Assembly (NCBI GenBank): GCA_022573285.1
Contig: JACZUF010000009.1
Coordinates: 28,610-92,609 of the forward strand
Direction of reading: 5' to 3'
Source of the DNA: Chloroflexota bacterium
Lineage (GTDB): Bacteria; Chloroflexota; Dehalococcoidia; Lucifugimonadales; UBA3495
Length of the DNA: 64,000 bases
The notes under the pieces were generated by a model. The model was not told the origin of the DNA and searched no databases. It saw nothing but the letters and a program-made list of their open reading frames with translations. Shown here piece after piece: positions 34,989-44,747 of this stretch (positions are counted from its first letter, which is position 1; the number at the start of each line of letters is the position of its first letter). The translations under genes were made by a program, and so were the position numbers.

Positions 34989-36122
34989 ATGACCACCACT
35001 AGTCGTGAAAAGAGTCTGATCGTCATTCAGCTAACCGGCGGCAATGATTATTTGAACACGGTCGTTCCCTACGGCGACGGCCGTTATTACGATTCCCGAT
35101 CTACGGTGAACATCCCCCAAGATCAGGTGCTACCCATCGACGGCCAGTTGGGGTTCAACCCTAGCATGGGGCCGATCAAGACGCTGTGGGATGAGGGCAA
35201 GGTCGCCATAATCAACGGTATCGGCTACGAGCACCCGAACCGCTCTCACTTCAGGTCAATGGATATCTGGCACACCGCCGAGCCCGACGCCATCGGACGT
35301 GAGGGGTGGTTGGGCCGGGCTATCCGTGACCTCGATCCTCAGAGCGATAACGTGCTCACTGCAATCAACTTCGGCCGCGGCCTGCCTAGGGCCCTGGGCT
35401 GCCCGGGCGTGTCCGTCACTTCGGTGGGTGATCTGGAAACCTACGGCCTGTTTCCCGACATACAGGACCAGGACTTGCGCATGTTCACGTTGGAGGCCTT
35501 CTCCAGGATGTACGGTGGGGCCGCCGGACGAGACCCGGTGATGGACCTGCTGGGCCAGACCGGTCAGGACTCGCTTGAGGGCGCCGACATTCTTCGCACC
35601 GCTCCCGCCATGTATTCCTCGTCGGTGGAGTACGCGCCTGACGCCTTGTCCCAGAACGTAAAAAGCATCTCCCAGGTATTCCACGCCGATCTGGGCGCCA
35701 GGGTGCTATACACATCGCACCGACTTTTCGACACCCACTCAGGGCAGTTGGCGACCCACGCCAAGCTCTTGGAGGACGTGGCCGGCGCGGTGGGCAGTCT
35801 CATGGACGACCTGAAGGAGCACGGCCGGGAGGACGACGCCGCGATTCTGATCTTCTCCGAGTTCGGCCGCCGCATCAAGGACAACGGCTCTGGGAGCGAC
35901 CACGGCTCGGCCGGAGTGGCCTTCCTCATCGGAGGCGCCGTGAAGGGCGGCATGTACGGCGAATACCCTTCGCTGGCCGAAGCCGAGCAAATAGAAGGCG
36001 ACCTGCGGTCCAATAACGACTTCCGCTCCACCTACACCGGCATCCTGGAAGACTGGCTGGGGTTGGACGCGGCGCCAATCGTCAACGGCCAGTTCGAGAA
36101 ACTCAGCCTGTTCCGGGCCTAG
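34989..36122 (+). CDS. DUF1501 family protein
   Basis: 377 residues with a sulfatase/phosphatase-like fold typical of DUF1501: VIQLTGGNDYLNTVVPY, GYEHPNRSHFRSMDIWHTAEP, FSEFGRRIKDNGSGSDHGSAG. Members are usually exported by Tat and occur beside DUF1800 genes, as here. This copy starts directly with the domain and shows no twin-arginine signal. AGGAGGT eight bases upstream fixes the start. The function of the DUF1501/DUF1800 pair is unknown; roles in extracellular polymer handling have been suggested. Confidence 0.88.
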   Translation: MTTTSREKSLIVIQLTGGNDYLNTVVPYGDGRYYDSRSTVNIPQDQVLPIDGQLGFNPSMGPIKTLWDEGKVAIINGIGYEHPNRSHFRSMDIWHTAEPDAIGREGWLGRAIRDLDPQSDNVLTAINFGRGLPRALGCPGVSVTSVGDLETYGLFPDIQDQDLRMFTLEAFSRMYGGAAGRDPVMDLLGQTGQDSLEGADILRTAPAMYSSSVEYAPDALSQNVKSISQVFHADLGARVLYTSHRLFDTHSGQLATHAKLLEDVAGAVGSLMDDLKEHGREDDAAILIFSEFGRRIKDNGSGSDHGSAGVAFLIGGAVKGGMYGEYPSLAEAEQIEGDLRSNNDFRSTYTGILEDWLGLDAAPIVNGQFEKLSLFRA

Positions 36123-36162
36123 CCGGTCCGCCCGTGCTAATAGTCTGCCGCAATCGAGGACA

Positions 36163-37584
36163 GTGATGACAAGCAACGACACCTCTTTGATGGCCCACCT
36201 GCTTCGCCGCGCCGGCTTCGGCGCCAGCCGTGACGAGCTTGAACAATACCTTGAGATGGGGTACGACGGCGCCGTGGAGACCCTGCTCCATCCCACGGAC
36301 CCAGGCAACATGCCGGACGACCTGATCCGCCGCTACCACGTGGAGCAGTCGGAGTTGCGCGACCTGCCCGGTTCCGCCGCCTATTGGATGTACCGGATGA
36401 TCAGCACCACCTGCCCAATGGAGGAGAAGATCGCCCTCTTCTGGCACGGACTGTTCGCCACCGGGTACACCAAGCTCAATCAGGCCCGCACCCTGCTCAA
36501 CCAGGTGGACATGTTCCGGCGGTCCGGACTGGGAAGCTTCGAGGACCTATTGTTGGAGCTGTCCAAGGACCCGGCCATGATTTTCTGGCTGGACAACAAT
36601 GAGAATCACGGTACTTCCATGAACGAGAACTACGGCCGGGAGCTCTTGGAACTCTTCTCCATGGGCATCGGCAACTACACCGAGGACGACGTCAAGGAAT
36701 GCGCCCGGGCCTTCACCGGCTGGACGCTGGGCAACGCCGAATATATGGCCGTTCGAGCGTTCAAGGACTCCATCTGGCCCTACGGCCGCATCGCTTGGCA
36801 CTTCGAGTACCGGGAAGATGACCACGACGACGGCGAGAAGACATTCCTGGGAGAGACGGGCCGTTTCAACGGCGAAGAGATCATCGCCATCATCGTGAAG
36901 CAAGAGTCCACCGCCCGGTTCATGGCCACCAGACTGTTCCAGTTTTTCGCTGCGGACGAGGTGACCGAAGCGGGCGAAAGGGTTATCGGCGAGATGATGG
37001 CCACCTATTTCACCTCGGGCTACCAGATTCGTGACATGCTCCGCACGCTGTTCCACTCCGAGTTCTTCAAGTCGGAGGAAGCGCGTTTCGCCCGGGTCAA
37101 AGGGCCGGTGGAGATGGTCGTCGGCGCGGTGCGGATGGCCGGAAACTACCGGAATCCAGCCTTGGGCATCGAGCAAGTGTCCAACACCATGCTCTATATG
37201 GGCCAGGGCCTGCTACAGCCTTCCACGGTGGAGGGTTGGCACGAGGGCGTCGAATGGATCGACAGCGGATCTCTGGTGGAAAGGGTGAACTTCGTGGCCA
37301 AGGAATTGTCCAACGTCGGAAGCCCCGGCGTGCGGTCCATCATCGACAGGCTGGAGGCGGGCTCGGAACAGGGCGTGCTCATCCCTTCGGACCTGGCCGA
37401 CGGTTGCCTGGACCTGCTGGGCCCCATCGAGGTTTCCGATGAAACCCGGTCCGTGCTGGTGGACTTCGCCTCGCGTGATGGGGACCTGGACCTGAACGGT
37501 CACCAGCCGGGAGACGAGGCCGAGCAGCGGGTGGGCAATATGCTGCGGCTGGTGGCCGCCACCAGGGAGTACCAACTCGCCTGA
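36163..37584 (+). CDS. DUF1800 family protein
   Basis: 473 residues. DUF1800 landmarks are HLLRRAGFGASRDELEQY at the start, MEEKIALFWHGLFAT, NENYGRELLELFSMGIGNYTEDDVKECARAFTGW and the C-terminal MGQGLLQPSTVEGW. No signal peptide is visible. It follows the DUF1501 gene after 40 bp, the standard pairing, and is followed by an NHL-repeat protein. Function unknown. Confidence 0.9.
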   Translation: MMTSNDTSLMAHLLRRAGFGASRDELEQYLEMGYDGAVETLLHPTDPGNMPDDLIRRYHVEQSELRDLPGSAAYWMYRMISTTCPMEEKIALFWHGLFATGYTKLNQARTLLNQVDMFRRSGLGSFEDLLLELSKDPAMIFWLDNNENHGTSMNENYGRELLELFSMGIGNYTEDDVKECARAFTGWTLGNAEYMAVRAFKDSIWPYGRIAWHFEYREDDHDDGEKTFLGETGRFNGEEIIAIIVKQESTARFMATRLFQFFAADEVTEAGERVIGEMMATYFTSGYQIRDMLRTLFHSEFFKSEEARFARVKGPVEMVVGAVRMAGNYRNPALGIEQVSNTMLYMGQGLLQPSTVEGWHEGVEWIDSGSLVERVNFVAKELSNVGSPGVRSIIDRLEAGSEQGVLIPSDLADGCLDLLGPIEVSDETRSVLVDFASRDGDLDLNGHQPGDEAEQRVGNMLRLVAATREYQLA

Positions 37585-37636
37585 GCTGGCGGTCTTCGTC
37601 AACCCTTCCCAATCTCAGATAGACAAGGGGGCCGGC

Positions 37637-38668
37637 GTGAGTACCCAGACCCAATCTCCCAGTATCGCTCTGGAATACGTCAAGACCATCGGCATCGTGA
37701 ACAACGGCTTCAACGGCCGCGGGTTCGCCAACCCCTACGACATGGTGGTGGGCGGCGACGGCCGCATCTTCGTGCTGAACCGCTGCGACCCGCTGCGCGC
37801 CGCCGCCATACGAGTTGGCATTTGCAACCTGGACGAAGAATATCTGGGGGAGTTTGGCCGCGGTAACGGCGCCGGTGACGGGCAGTTTGTCTGGCCCGTG
37901 GCCATGGCGTTGAATAGCCGGGACCGCCTGCACATCACCGACGAATACAACCACCGGGTGACCATCTACAGCACGTCGGGAGAGTATCTGTCCCATTGGG
38001 GGACCGCTGGGTCTGGAAACGGTGAACTCAATGGACCCGCCGGTATCGCCATCGACTCGTCGGACAACGTGTTCGTGGTGGACCAGCATAACGCCAGGGT
38101 CCAGAAGTTCACCACGGAGGGAGAATTCATCGCCGCCTGGGGCGCCTTCGGAAGCGGCGAGGGACAGTTCAATCTGCCCTGGGGCGTTGCCGTGGACGAC
38201 GACGACAATGTCTACGTCGCCGATTGGCGCAACGACCGGATTCAAAAATTCACCAACGACGGCGAATTCCTGGCCGCCTACGGCGGGTCCGGCAGTGGCG
38301 AAGGCCAGTTCCAGCGGCCGACCAGCGTGGCCGTGGACTCGGAGGGCTTCATCTACGTGGCCGACTGGGGCAACGAGCGGGTGCAGGTGCTGGGTCCGGA
38401 CGGAGGTTTCCAGTTGATATTGCGGGGACAAGCCACCGTCTCCAAGTGGGCCGAGGATTATTTCGCCTCCAACCCGGAGGAAAAGGCCGAACGGGACATC
38501 TCCAACCTCGTCCCCGATCTGCCCTCCCACCTGAACACCCCGTACCATGTCTCCTCCCAGACCGAGCCCTATTTCTGGGGGCCGGTCTCCGTTACTCTGG
38601 ACCGCGATGGTCACCTCTACGTGGCGGAGACCAACCGGCACCGCTTCCAGGTCTACCGGAAGCGCTAA
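37637..38668 (+). CDS. NHL-repeat beta-propeller protein
   Basis: 343 residues from GTG 37637. At least five NHL repeats are visible, each with a GxGxGQF/W-x-PxGIAxDSxxNxFVxDxxNxRVQKF pattern (for example around residues 60-100, 110-150, 155-200 and 205-245). The last blade near 310-340 closes a six-bladed propeller. No signal peptide, so cytoplasmic unless exported with a partner. Such propellers bind ligands or act as lyases; the sequence alone does not say which. It forms a row with DUF1501/DUF1800 and the dehydrogenase. Confidence 0.85.
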   Translation: MSTQTQSPSIALEYVKTIGIVNNGFNGRGFANPYDMVVGGDGRIFVLNRCDPLRAAAIRVGICNLDEEYLGEFGRGNGAGDGQFVWPVAMALNSRDRLHITDEYNHRVTIYSTSGEYLSHWGTAGSGNGELNGPAGIAIDSSDNVFVVDQHNARVQKFTTEGEFIAAWGAFGSGEGQFNLPWGVAVDDDDNVYVADWRNDRIQKFTNDGEFLAAYGGSGSGEGQFQRPTSVAVDSEGFIYVADWGNERVQVLGPDGGFQLILRGQATVSKWAEDYFASNPEEKAERDISNLVPDLPSHLNTPYHVSSQTEPYFWGPVSVTLDRDGHLYVAETNRHRFQVYRKR

Positions 38669-38769
38669 CCCCGCTACACACCGCCGGATTCGCCGGCTGG
38701 ATGAGGACGGCGAGTCGCCTTCCTCATGACCCCACCCATCCTTTGGTCAGTCTGACAGGAGCCTGAGCC

Positions 38770-39921
38770 ATGAGAGCCGTTGTCTACAAAGGGCCTTTCG
38801 ATGTCGCCGTGGAGACCGTTCCGGACCCGGAGATCAAACACCCAAACGACGTTATCGTGAAGGTCACTTCCACCTGCATCTGTGGCTCCGACCTGCACAT
38901 GTACGAAGGCCGCACCGCCGCCCAGCCTGGGATAGTGTTCGGCCACGAAAACATGGGGGTGGTCCAGGAGACCGGCCCTGCGGTCAGGACCCTGAAGCAG
39001 GGTGACCGGGTGGTGATGCCCTTCAATGTGGCCTGCGGGTTTTGCAAGAACTGCCAAAGGGGATTCACCGGATTTTGCACCACGGTGAACCCAGGATTCG
39101 CCGGCGGCGCCTATGGCTACGTGGCGATGGGTCCGTGGGTGGGTGGCCAGGCCGAATATCTCCAAGTGCCTTTCGCCGACTTCAACTGCCTGCCGCTGCC
39201 CGAAGGCACCCAGTGGGAATCGGACTTCGCCCTTTTGGCCGACATCTTCCCCACCGGCTACCACGGCGCCGAGCTGGCCGACGTCAGCCCTGGAGAAAGC
39301 GTCGCCGTGTTCGGGGCCGGCCCCGTTGGCCTGATGGCCGCCTATAGCTGCATGATCCGGGGAGCGGCCGAAGTCTACGTCATCGACCACGTGCAAGATC
39401 GTCTGGACAAGGCCGCTGAGATAGGCGGGATTCCCATAAATTTCGACACTGGAGACCCGGTGCGGCAGATCAAAGACCGGCGCGGCGGGGAGGGCGTGGA
39501 CAAGGGCATCGACGCCGTGGGATACCAGGCGGCCAAAGCCGGGTCCTCGGCCGTGGGCGGGGAACAGGAAGAGTCGCCCAATATCGTGTTGAACCAGATA
39601 ATCGACGTGGTCAACCCCACCGGCGCTCTCGGCATACCGGGACTCTACGTGCCGACTGACCCGGGCGGCGTTGACGAAGACGCAAAACGAGGCGCGTTGT
39701 CCATCAACTTCGGCCTCCTGTTCGAAAAGGGACTCCGGCTGGGCACCGGCCAGTGCAATGTGAAGAAGTACAATGCGTACCTCCGGGACATGATCATCTC
39801 CGGGCGGGCCAACCCCGGTTTCGTGGTTTCCCATACGGTGCCGTTGAACGACGCCCCGGACGCCTACAAGAAGTTCGACCAACGGACCGACGGCTACACC
39901 AAGGTGATCCTAAATCCCTAG
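38770..39921 (+). CDS. Zinc-dependent alcohol dehydrogenase (formaldehyde dehydrogenase FdhA-like)
   Basis: 383 residues of the medium-chain family. Catalytic zinc ligands are in CICGSDLHMYEG and GHENMGVV; the structural zinc is bound by the four cysteines of ACGFCKNCQRGFTGFC. The Rossmann motif is GAGPVGLMA. The insertion LNQIIDVVNPTGALGIPGLYVPTDPGG and the length match glutathione-independent formaldehyde dehydrogenases and related dismutases with tightly bound NAD. The true aldehyde or alcohol substrate is unknown. Confidence 0.9.
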   Translation: MRAVVYKGPFDVAVETVPDPEIKHPNDVIVKVTSTCICGSDLHMYEGRTAAQPGIVFGHENMGVVQETGPAVRTLKQGDRVVMPFNVACGFCKNCQRGFTGFCTTVNPGFAGGAYGYVAMGPWVGGQAEYLQVPFADFNCLPLPEGTQWESDFALLADIFPTGYHGAELADVSPGESVAVFGAGPVGLMAAYSCMIRGAAEVYVIDHVQDRLDKAAEIGGIPINFDTGDPVRQIKDRRGGEGVDKGIDAVGYQAAKAGSSAVGGEQEESPNIVLNQIIDVVNPTGALGIPGLYVPTDPGGVDEDAKRGALSINFGLLFEKGLRLGTGQCNVKKYNAYLRDMIISGRANPGFVVSHTVPLNDAPDAYKKFDQRTDGYTKVILNP

Positions 39922-39957
39922 CCCGGAAACTCCAATGGAAACGCCGGCGGGAAAGCG

Positions 39958-40971
39958 GTGAGCCCCATGCGGATAGGCAGCGGCGAAAATACCTACGAAT
40001 GGCAGGAGCCTTGGGCCGGTATACCGGACTCGGAGAGCGCCCGGACCGGCTGGGCCCATCATGGCGTGGCGGTGACGGAGTCGGGTCAGATAATCACCTA
40101 TCACCCCGGCGACCCAACCATGATGCTCTTTGACCGTGAAGGGAATCTGGTCCGGTCCTGGCCGGTGGACCTGAGCGACGCCCACGGGATCACCCTGGTG
40201 ACCGAAGACGGCCGGGAGTTGCTCTGGATTGCCGACAATGGGCGTAAACGCCAGCACACCATCGGATACGAATATCCCGGCGGCGAAACGCGCGGGCAGG
40301 TGCTGAAGATGGACTTCGAGGGAAACGTCCTTGCCAGTCTGCAGCGCCCGGACCTTGATGTGTACCACGAGGGTATGTATTCGCCGACCTGGGTTGCGGT
40401 GAACGAGGAGCGGCACGGCGGAAACGGCGACGTTTGGGTCGCCGATGGTTACGGACAAAGCTACGTGCACCGGTACGGCAAAGCGGGGAACTACATCGCC
40501 AGCATCAACGGCGAGGAGGGCGAGGCCGGCAGGTTTAATTGTCCCCACGCTATCTTTATAGACCGCCGGGACTCCCCCGCGGAACTCTATGTGGCAGACC
40601 GGGCCAACGGGCGGGTCCAGGTCTATGACCTTGAGGGGAATTACCAGCGGGTGTTCGGCAACGGCTTCCTCACCACCCCCAGCGGGTTCGCCGCCCACGG
40701 TGACATGCTGGTTATCGCGGAGCTACGGGCCCGGCTTACGGTTTGCGGCAAGAACGACGAATTCATCTGCTACCTTGGGGCCAACGACCCGGTGTGTGAC
40801 GTTGAGGGATGGCCCAATAACAAGGACGCTTCGGGGAAAATTGTCGCCACCAGTCTGCTGGAACCTGGAAAGTTCAACAGCCCCCACGGCCTGGCGGTTG
40901 ACGCCCAAGGGAACCTCTACGTCGCCGAGTGGCTCATCGGAGGCCGGTTCATCCGCCTGGGCAAGGTCTGA
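39958..40971 (+). CDS. Six-bladed beta-propeller protein (NHL/peptidylglycine lyase-like)
   Basis: 337 residues from GTG 39958 (an ATG follows at 39967). Propeller repeats include HHGVAVTESGQIITYHPGD, LSDAHGITLVTEDG, NCPHAIFIDRR...ELYVADRANGRVQVYDLEG and the last SPHGLAVDAQGNLYVAEW. The pattern fits the peptidyl-alpha-hydroxyglycine alpha-amidating lyase-like group of NHL proteins. There is no signal peptide. It follows the dehydrogenase gene after 36 bp and may act in the same pathway as the other propeller. Confidence 0.82.
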   Translation: MSPMRIGSGENTYEWQEPWAGIPDSESARTGWAHHGVAVTESGQIITYHPGDPTMMLFDREGNLVRSWPVDLSDAHGITLVTEDGRELLWIADNGRKRQHTIGYEYPGGETRGQVLKMDFEGNVLASLQRPDLDVYHEGMYSPTWVAVNEERHGGNGDVWVADGYGQSYVHRYGKAGNYIASINGEEGEAGRFNCPHAIFIDRRDSPAELYVADRANGRVQVYDLEGNYQRVFGNGFLTTPSGFAAHGDMLVIAELRARLTVCGKNDEFICYLGANDPVCDVEGWPNNKDASGKIVATSLLEPGKFNSPHGLAVDAQGNLYVAEWLIGGRFIRLGKV

Positions 40972-41032
40972 ATTCTGCGCCCACCCTGAGTTTCCAAAAG
41001 AACCCGCACCGGTCACGGCTTATCTGAGGCAA

Positions 41033-41497
41033 CTAGTCCCCGACCTCGAGTATCATCTCGATCTCGACGCAGCTCTTGCGGGGTAGGCCGCTCATGCCGA
41101 CGGCGGAACGGGCGTGACGCCCCTGGTCCCCGTAGAGTTCCACCAACAGGTCGGAAGCGCCGTTGGCCACGACGAAATGGCGGTCGAACTCGGGGTCGGC
41201 GTTGACCATCACCAGCAACTTCACGACCCGCTTGACCCGGTCGAGGTCACCCAGGTCTTGCTTGACGGAGGCCAGGCAGTTGAGCATGGCCAGTTTGGCC
41301 GACTCGTAAGCCTGTTCCTCGGTGACATCGCGACCCACCTTTCCAGGGTTCAGCACTGACCCGTCGGGCTTCCCCGCGATGTGGCCAGCCACGTACAGCA
41401 GGTTACCGGTCCGTACAGTCGGGATATAGTTGGCCACCGGGGTGCCCACGGGTCCTAATTCCAGTCCCATTTCATTCAGCTTTTGTTCCGCTCGCAT
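41033..41497 (-). CDS. RidA/YjgF-family protein
   Basis: 154 residues from the ATG at 41497; a longer frame to 41527 begins with non-family sequence. It has LLYVAGHIAGKPDG, the VKLLVMVNADPEF segment and the C-terminal catalytic-type arginine region ARSAVGMSGLPRKSCVEIEMILEV. RidA enzymes hydrolyse reactive imines/enamines from PLP enzymes; this longer subgroup is less well characterised. One of three RidA-type genes in the window. Confidence 0.88.
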   Translation of the reverse strand: MRAEQKLNEMGLELGPVGTPVANYIPTVRTGNLLYVAGHIAGKPDGSVLNPGKVGRDVTEEQAYESAKLAMLNCLASVKQDLGDLDRVKRVVKLLVMVNADPEFDRHFVVANGASDLLVELYGDQGRHARSAVGMSGLPRKSCVEIEMILEVGD

Positions 41498-41657
41498 AAA
41501 ACACCTTCTGCAATCGCCGTTCGGCACGAATTTTCAGAGGATTATACTCGATGTCCGTGCGGCTCCGGTCGGACTTATCCAGGGCAAGATTCGATATTGA
41601 TAGTGCCACTTTATCAATTGACACGGATATTCCGTAGGCGCAGAATGAGACCTGCAA

Positions 41658-42977
41658 ATGTTAAGAGCCAAGAATAAAGGCGCGTTTGGCCTTTCGAGCC
41701 GCGTCCACTACGCCTGGATCGTCATCGCCATCGCGGCCGTCATGCACATGGCCGGCGGCTCCATCCGGCAGGCCTTCGGAGTACTCATCGTCCCCCTGCA
41801 AGAGGACATGGGCTGGAGTCCGGCCACCGTCACCCTGGCCTACGCCCTGGCCAGCATCACCGGCGCGTTGCTGGCCCCCATCAGCGGCATCTGCACCGAC
41901 CGGTACGGCGCACGCAAAGTCATCATGGTCGGTGTCGTTACCTTCGCCGCCGGGGCCCTTCTAACCGGAGTGGTCTCCGAAGTCTGGCACCTCTGGATCT
42001 CCTACGGCCTGTTCCTGGGAGTGGCCAGCGCCTGTTTCAACGTCCCCATCCTCACCACCGCCACCTACTGGTTCCGCACCCACCTGGGCTACGGAGTGGG
42101 ATTGCTCCAGGCGGCCCACGGTCTTGGACCCGCCGTGATGGCCATATTGATCAGTGTACTGATCACCGGGGCATCCTGGAAAATAGCTTTTTGGTCCGTC
42201 GGCATTATCGGCGGGACCGTCATGTTGTTACTCATGGCCTTCTTCCGAAACCGGCCTTCGGACATCGGTATAAGGGCCTTTGGCGCACCCGAGTCGGAGA
42301 GTCCGGCAGTGGAACGGGACCCGGTGCTTGAACGGCTGCGGGTCAAGGCGTTCCGCACCAGCATGCAGTCGACAACCACCTTCTGGAAGTTGGTCGGCAT
42401 CCATTTCCTGGGGTGTGTGGGCCACTCCATAGTAATCATCTACATCATCCCCATCGCCGTGTTGGCTGGCATGGAACAGGTGGCCGCCGCCGGAGTGCTG
42501 AGCACCCTGGCCCTGGTCAGCGTGACCACCAGGTTCCTGGCGCCCGTGATCTCCGACTACATCGGCGCCAGGGGCACCATGGCCACGGCCTTCGTGTGGC
42601 AGGGTCTGCCGGTGCTGATGCTCTTCTGGGCCCACGAACCCTGGCAGTTCTACACCTTCGCGGTGATCTTCGGCATCGGATACGGTGGAGAGGGTTCAGC
42701 CTTCCCGGTCATCAACCGCCAGTACTTCGGCCGCGGCCCCATGGGTTCGTCCTTTGGCTGGCAGGCGTTCGGAGCGGGCGCGGGCATGGCCATGGGCGCC
42801 TGGCTGGGCGGGGCCCTCTTCTGGCTGCTCGGCTCATACAGCATAACCATCATCGTCTCCACCCTCACGAGCGTTGCGGGTGCCTTCCTCATCATGTCCA
42901 TGGAGCCGACCAGCCGTATTCTGATCCCCAATTGGGAAGACTCCCTTTCCGTGGCCCCGGCCGCAGCCGGCGACTAG
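41658..42977 (+). CDS. MFS transporter
   Basis: 439 residues, 12 transmembrane segments with a central cytoplasmic loop (about 205-235). The first helix begins HYAWIVIAIAAVMHM; motif A is GICTDRYGARKV. It resembles the oxalate/formate antiporter or monocarboxylate group, like the transporter at 23.7-25.1 kb. It diverges from the RidA gene, with about 160 bp between them. Substrate unknown, organic anion likely by family only. Confidence 0.88.
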   Translation: MLRAKNKGAFGLSSRVHYAWIVIAIAAVMHMAGGSIRQAFGVLIVPLQEDMGWSPATVTLAYALASITGALLAPISGICTDRYGARKVIMVGVVTFAAGALLTGVVSEVWHLWISYGLFLGVASACFNVPILTTATYWFRTHLGYGVGLLQAAHGLGPAVMAILISVLITGASWKIAFWSVGIIGGTVMLLLMAFFRNRPSDIGIRAFGAPESESPAVERDPVLERLRVKAFRTSMQSTTTFWKLVGIHFLGCVGHSIVIIYIIPIAVLAGMEQVAAAGVLSTLALVSVTTRFLAPVISDYIGARGTMATAFVWQGLPVLMLFWAHEPWQFYTFAVIFGIGYGGEGSAFPVINRQYFGRGPMGSSFGWQAFGAGAGMAMGAWLGGALFWLLGSYSITIIVSTLTSVAGAFLIMSMEPTSRILIPNWEDSLSVAPAAAGD

Positions 42978-43169
42978 CCACCCGGCCCCGCCGCGGCCTT
43001 CGCGGGACGACCCACTTGGATAATAACTATCATTCCCTACCGGCTGTTTCCAGTAAATTCGTTCCTGTATAGTCCCGTGGGGGCAATCCAGGGCGAACTA
43101 ACGTTCGTAGATACATTGATCCCCCTTCGCCTACTCAGAATCAACGTTGCGGGAGACGGATAGTAAACG

Positions 43170-44651
43170 ATGGCGATCGCCGCCGCATTCACGATGATGG
43201 GCGCATTCTTCATGGGCGGCTTATATGTCGCCGGAGCGCTGGGCACCCTTGCGCTGATCCTCATGAAGGTCTTCAACATCAGCAACCCCAACCTGTGGAA
43301 CATCATGGGGAACCGGGCGTGGGAGGGCACCACCAGTTTCATCCTGATCGCCATACCGCTGTTCATCCTGATGGGGGAATTGGTCCTCCGCAGCGGGATC
43401 GCCGAGCGGATGTACAACGTCCTCTCCCGCTGGCTGGTCTTCATCCCCGGCGGGCTGATCCACAGCAACATCGCCTCCTGCGCCGTGTTCGCCGCCTGTG
43501 CCGGCTCCAGCATTGCCACCGCCGCCACCATCAGCCGAGTAGCCCTCCCCGCCTTCCGACAACGGGGCTACAACGAGCGGTTGGTCATTGGGTCTTTGGC
43601 CGCCGGGGGGACCTTGGGCATCCTGATACCCCCCAGCATCGGCCTGGTCCTGTACGGGTTGATCGTCGGCGAATCAATTGGCCGGCTGTTCCTGGCGGGA
43701 TTCATCCCGGGGGCCATCTTGGCCGTGACTTTTATGATTATGATCGCAATTGCCGCCAAGATCTGGCCGCAGATCGCGCCCAAAGAAGCGTCGGTCTCCT
43801 GGCGGCTGCGCTTTATGGGACTGTTCAGCCTTGTGCCCATCGCCTTGTTGATCTTCGCCGTGCTGGGCAGCATATACTTCGGGATCGCCACTCCCACCGA
43901 GGCTGCGGCCTCCGGAGTGACCGGAGCGTTCGTCCTGATGCTCGCCGGCAATTCGGGAATGTTGATCATCAGCCTGGCCGCCGGCTTCGTGGGCCGGATT
44001 CCAGTCCTTCCACGGAGGGCAAGGACCTGGTTCGCCGACATCCAGGAAGCCCATCCGGTGTTGCCGGGACAGGTCCGCCGGAACTTCGACAACCTGATTG
44101 AGATGCTACGAGAGGCAACGATCTCCACGGCCCGCACCTCAACCATGATCCTGCTGATACTGATGGCGGCGTTCACCCTGCAGTTCGCCTTTGCGGCTGT
44201 CAGGATATCGGTGGATATGGCTGAATGGGTGGCCGCATTCGAGCTCACCCAACTGCAACTGATCTTGGTCCTGGTCGTATTCTATCTGGTGCTGGGAACC
44301 TTCATGGAGAGTTATTCCATGATGTTGACCACCCTGCCCATCCTGATCCCGGTCTTGAACGATGCTGGTGTCGACAAGGTATGGTTCGGAATAATCATGG
44401 TGATCCTCCTTGAGGCCGCCCAGATCAGCCCGCCCCAGGGCATGACCCTCTACGTGCTCCACGGCGCACGGCGGGACTCCGACGCGGAACTGGCGCTCGC
44501 CGAAGGCACGGCAATTCAAACAGGCACCATCAGTGACGTCTTCATCGGCGTCCTGCCGTTCATGTTATGTATGTTCGTTGTCATCGGCTTGGTGATCGCC
44601 TTCCCGGAGATCGCCACCTGGCTCCCAGACCAAGCCAAAGGAGCACGCTAA
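43170..44651 (+). CDS. TRAP transporter large membrane subunit (DctM-like)
   Basis: 493 residues, about 12 helices, with DctM signatures FILIAIPLFILMGELVLRSGIAERMY, SCAVFAACAGSSIATAATISRVALP and GGTLGILIPPSIGLVLYG. It is about 65 residues longer than usual because of a soluble insertion near residues 270-315. TRAP transporters take up organic acids with a binding protein (DctP) and small subunit (DctQ); neither is next to this gene here. It may pair with subunits encoded elsewhere. Confidence 0.88.
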   Translation: MAIAAAFTMMGAFFMGGLYVAGALGTLALILMKVFNISNPNLWNIMGNRAWEGTTSFILIAIPLFILMGELVLRSGIAERMYNVLSRWLVFIPGGLIHSNIASCAVFAACAGSSIATAATISRVALPAFRQRGYNERLVIGSLAAGGTLGILIPPSIGLVLYGLIVGESIGRLFLAGFIPGAILAVTFMIMIAIAAKIWPQIAPKEASVSWRLRFMGLFSLVPIALLIFAVLGSIYFGIATPTEAAASGVTGAFVLMLAGNSGMLIISLAAGFVGRIPVLPRRARTWFADIQEAHPVLPGQVRRNFDNLIEMLREATISTARTSTMILLILMAAFTLQFAFAAVRISVDMAEWVAAFELTQLQLILVLVVFYLVLGTFMESYSMMLTTLPILIPVLNDAGVDKVWFGIIMVILLEAAQISPPQGMTLYVLHGARRDSDAELALAEGTAIQTGTISDVFIGVLPFMLCMFVVIGLVIAFPEIATWLPDQAKGAR

Positions 44652-44747
44652 CCGGCGTGCTTGGGCAGCGGCAGTGATTCGTAGCAAATTCCAATTATTT
44701 CGAGCGGATAACCACCCGGTGGCGGGTCTGCCAAGAGATAGCCAACC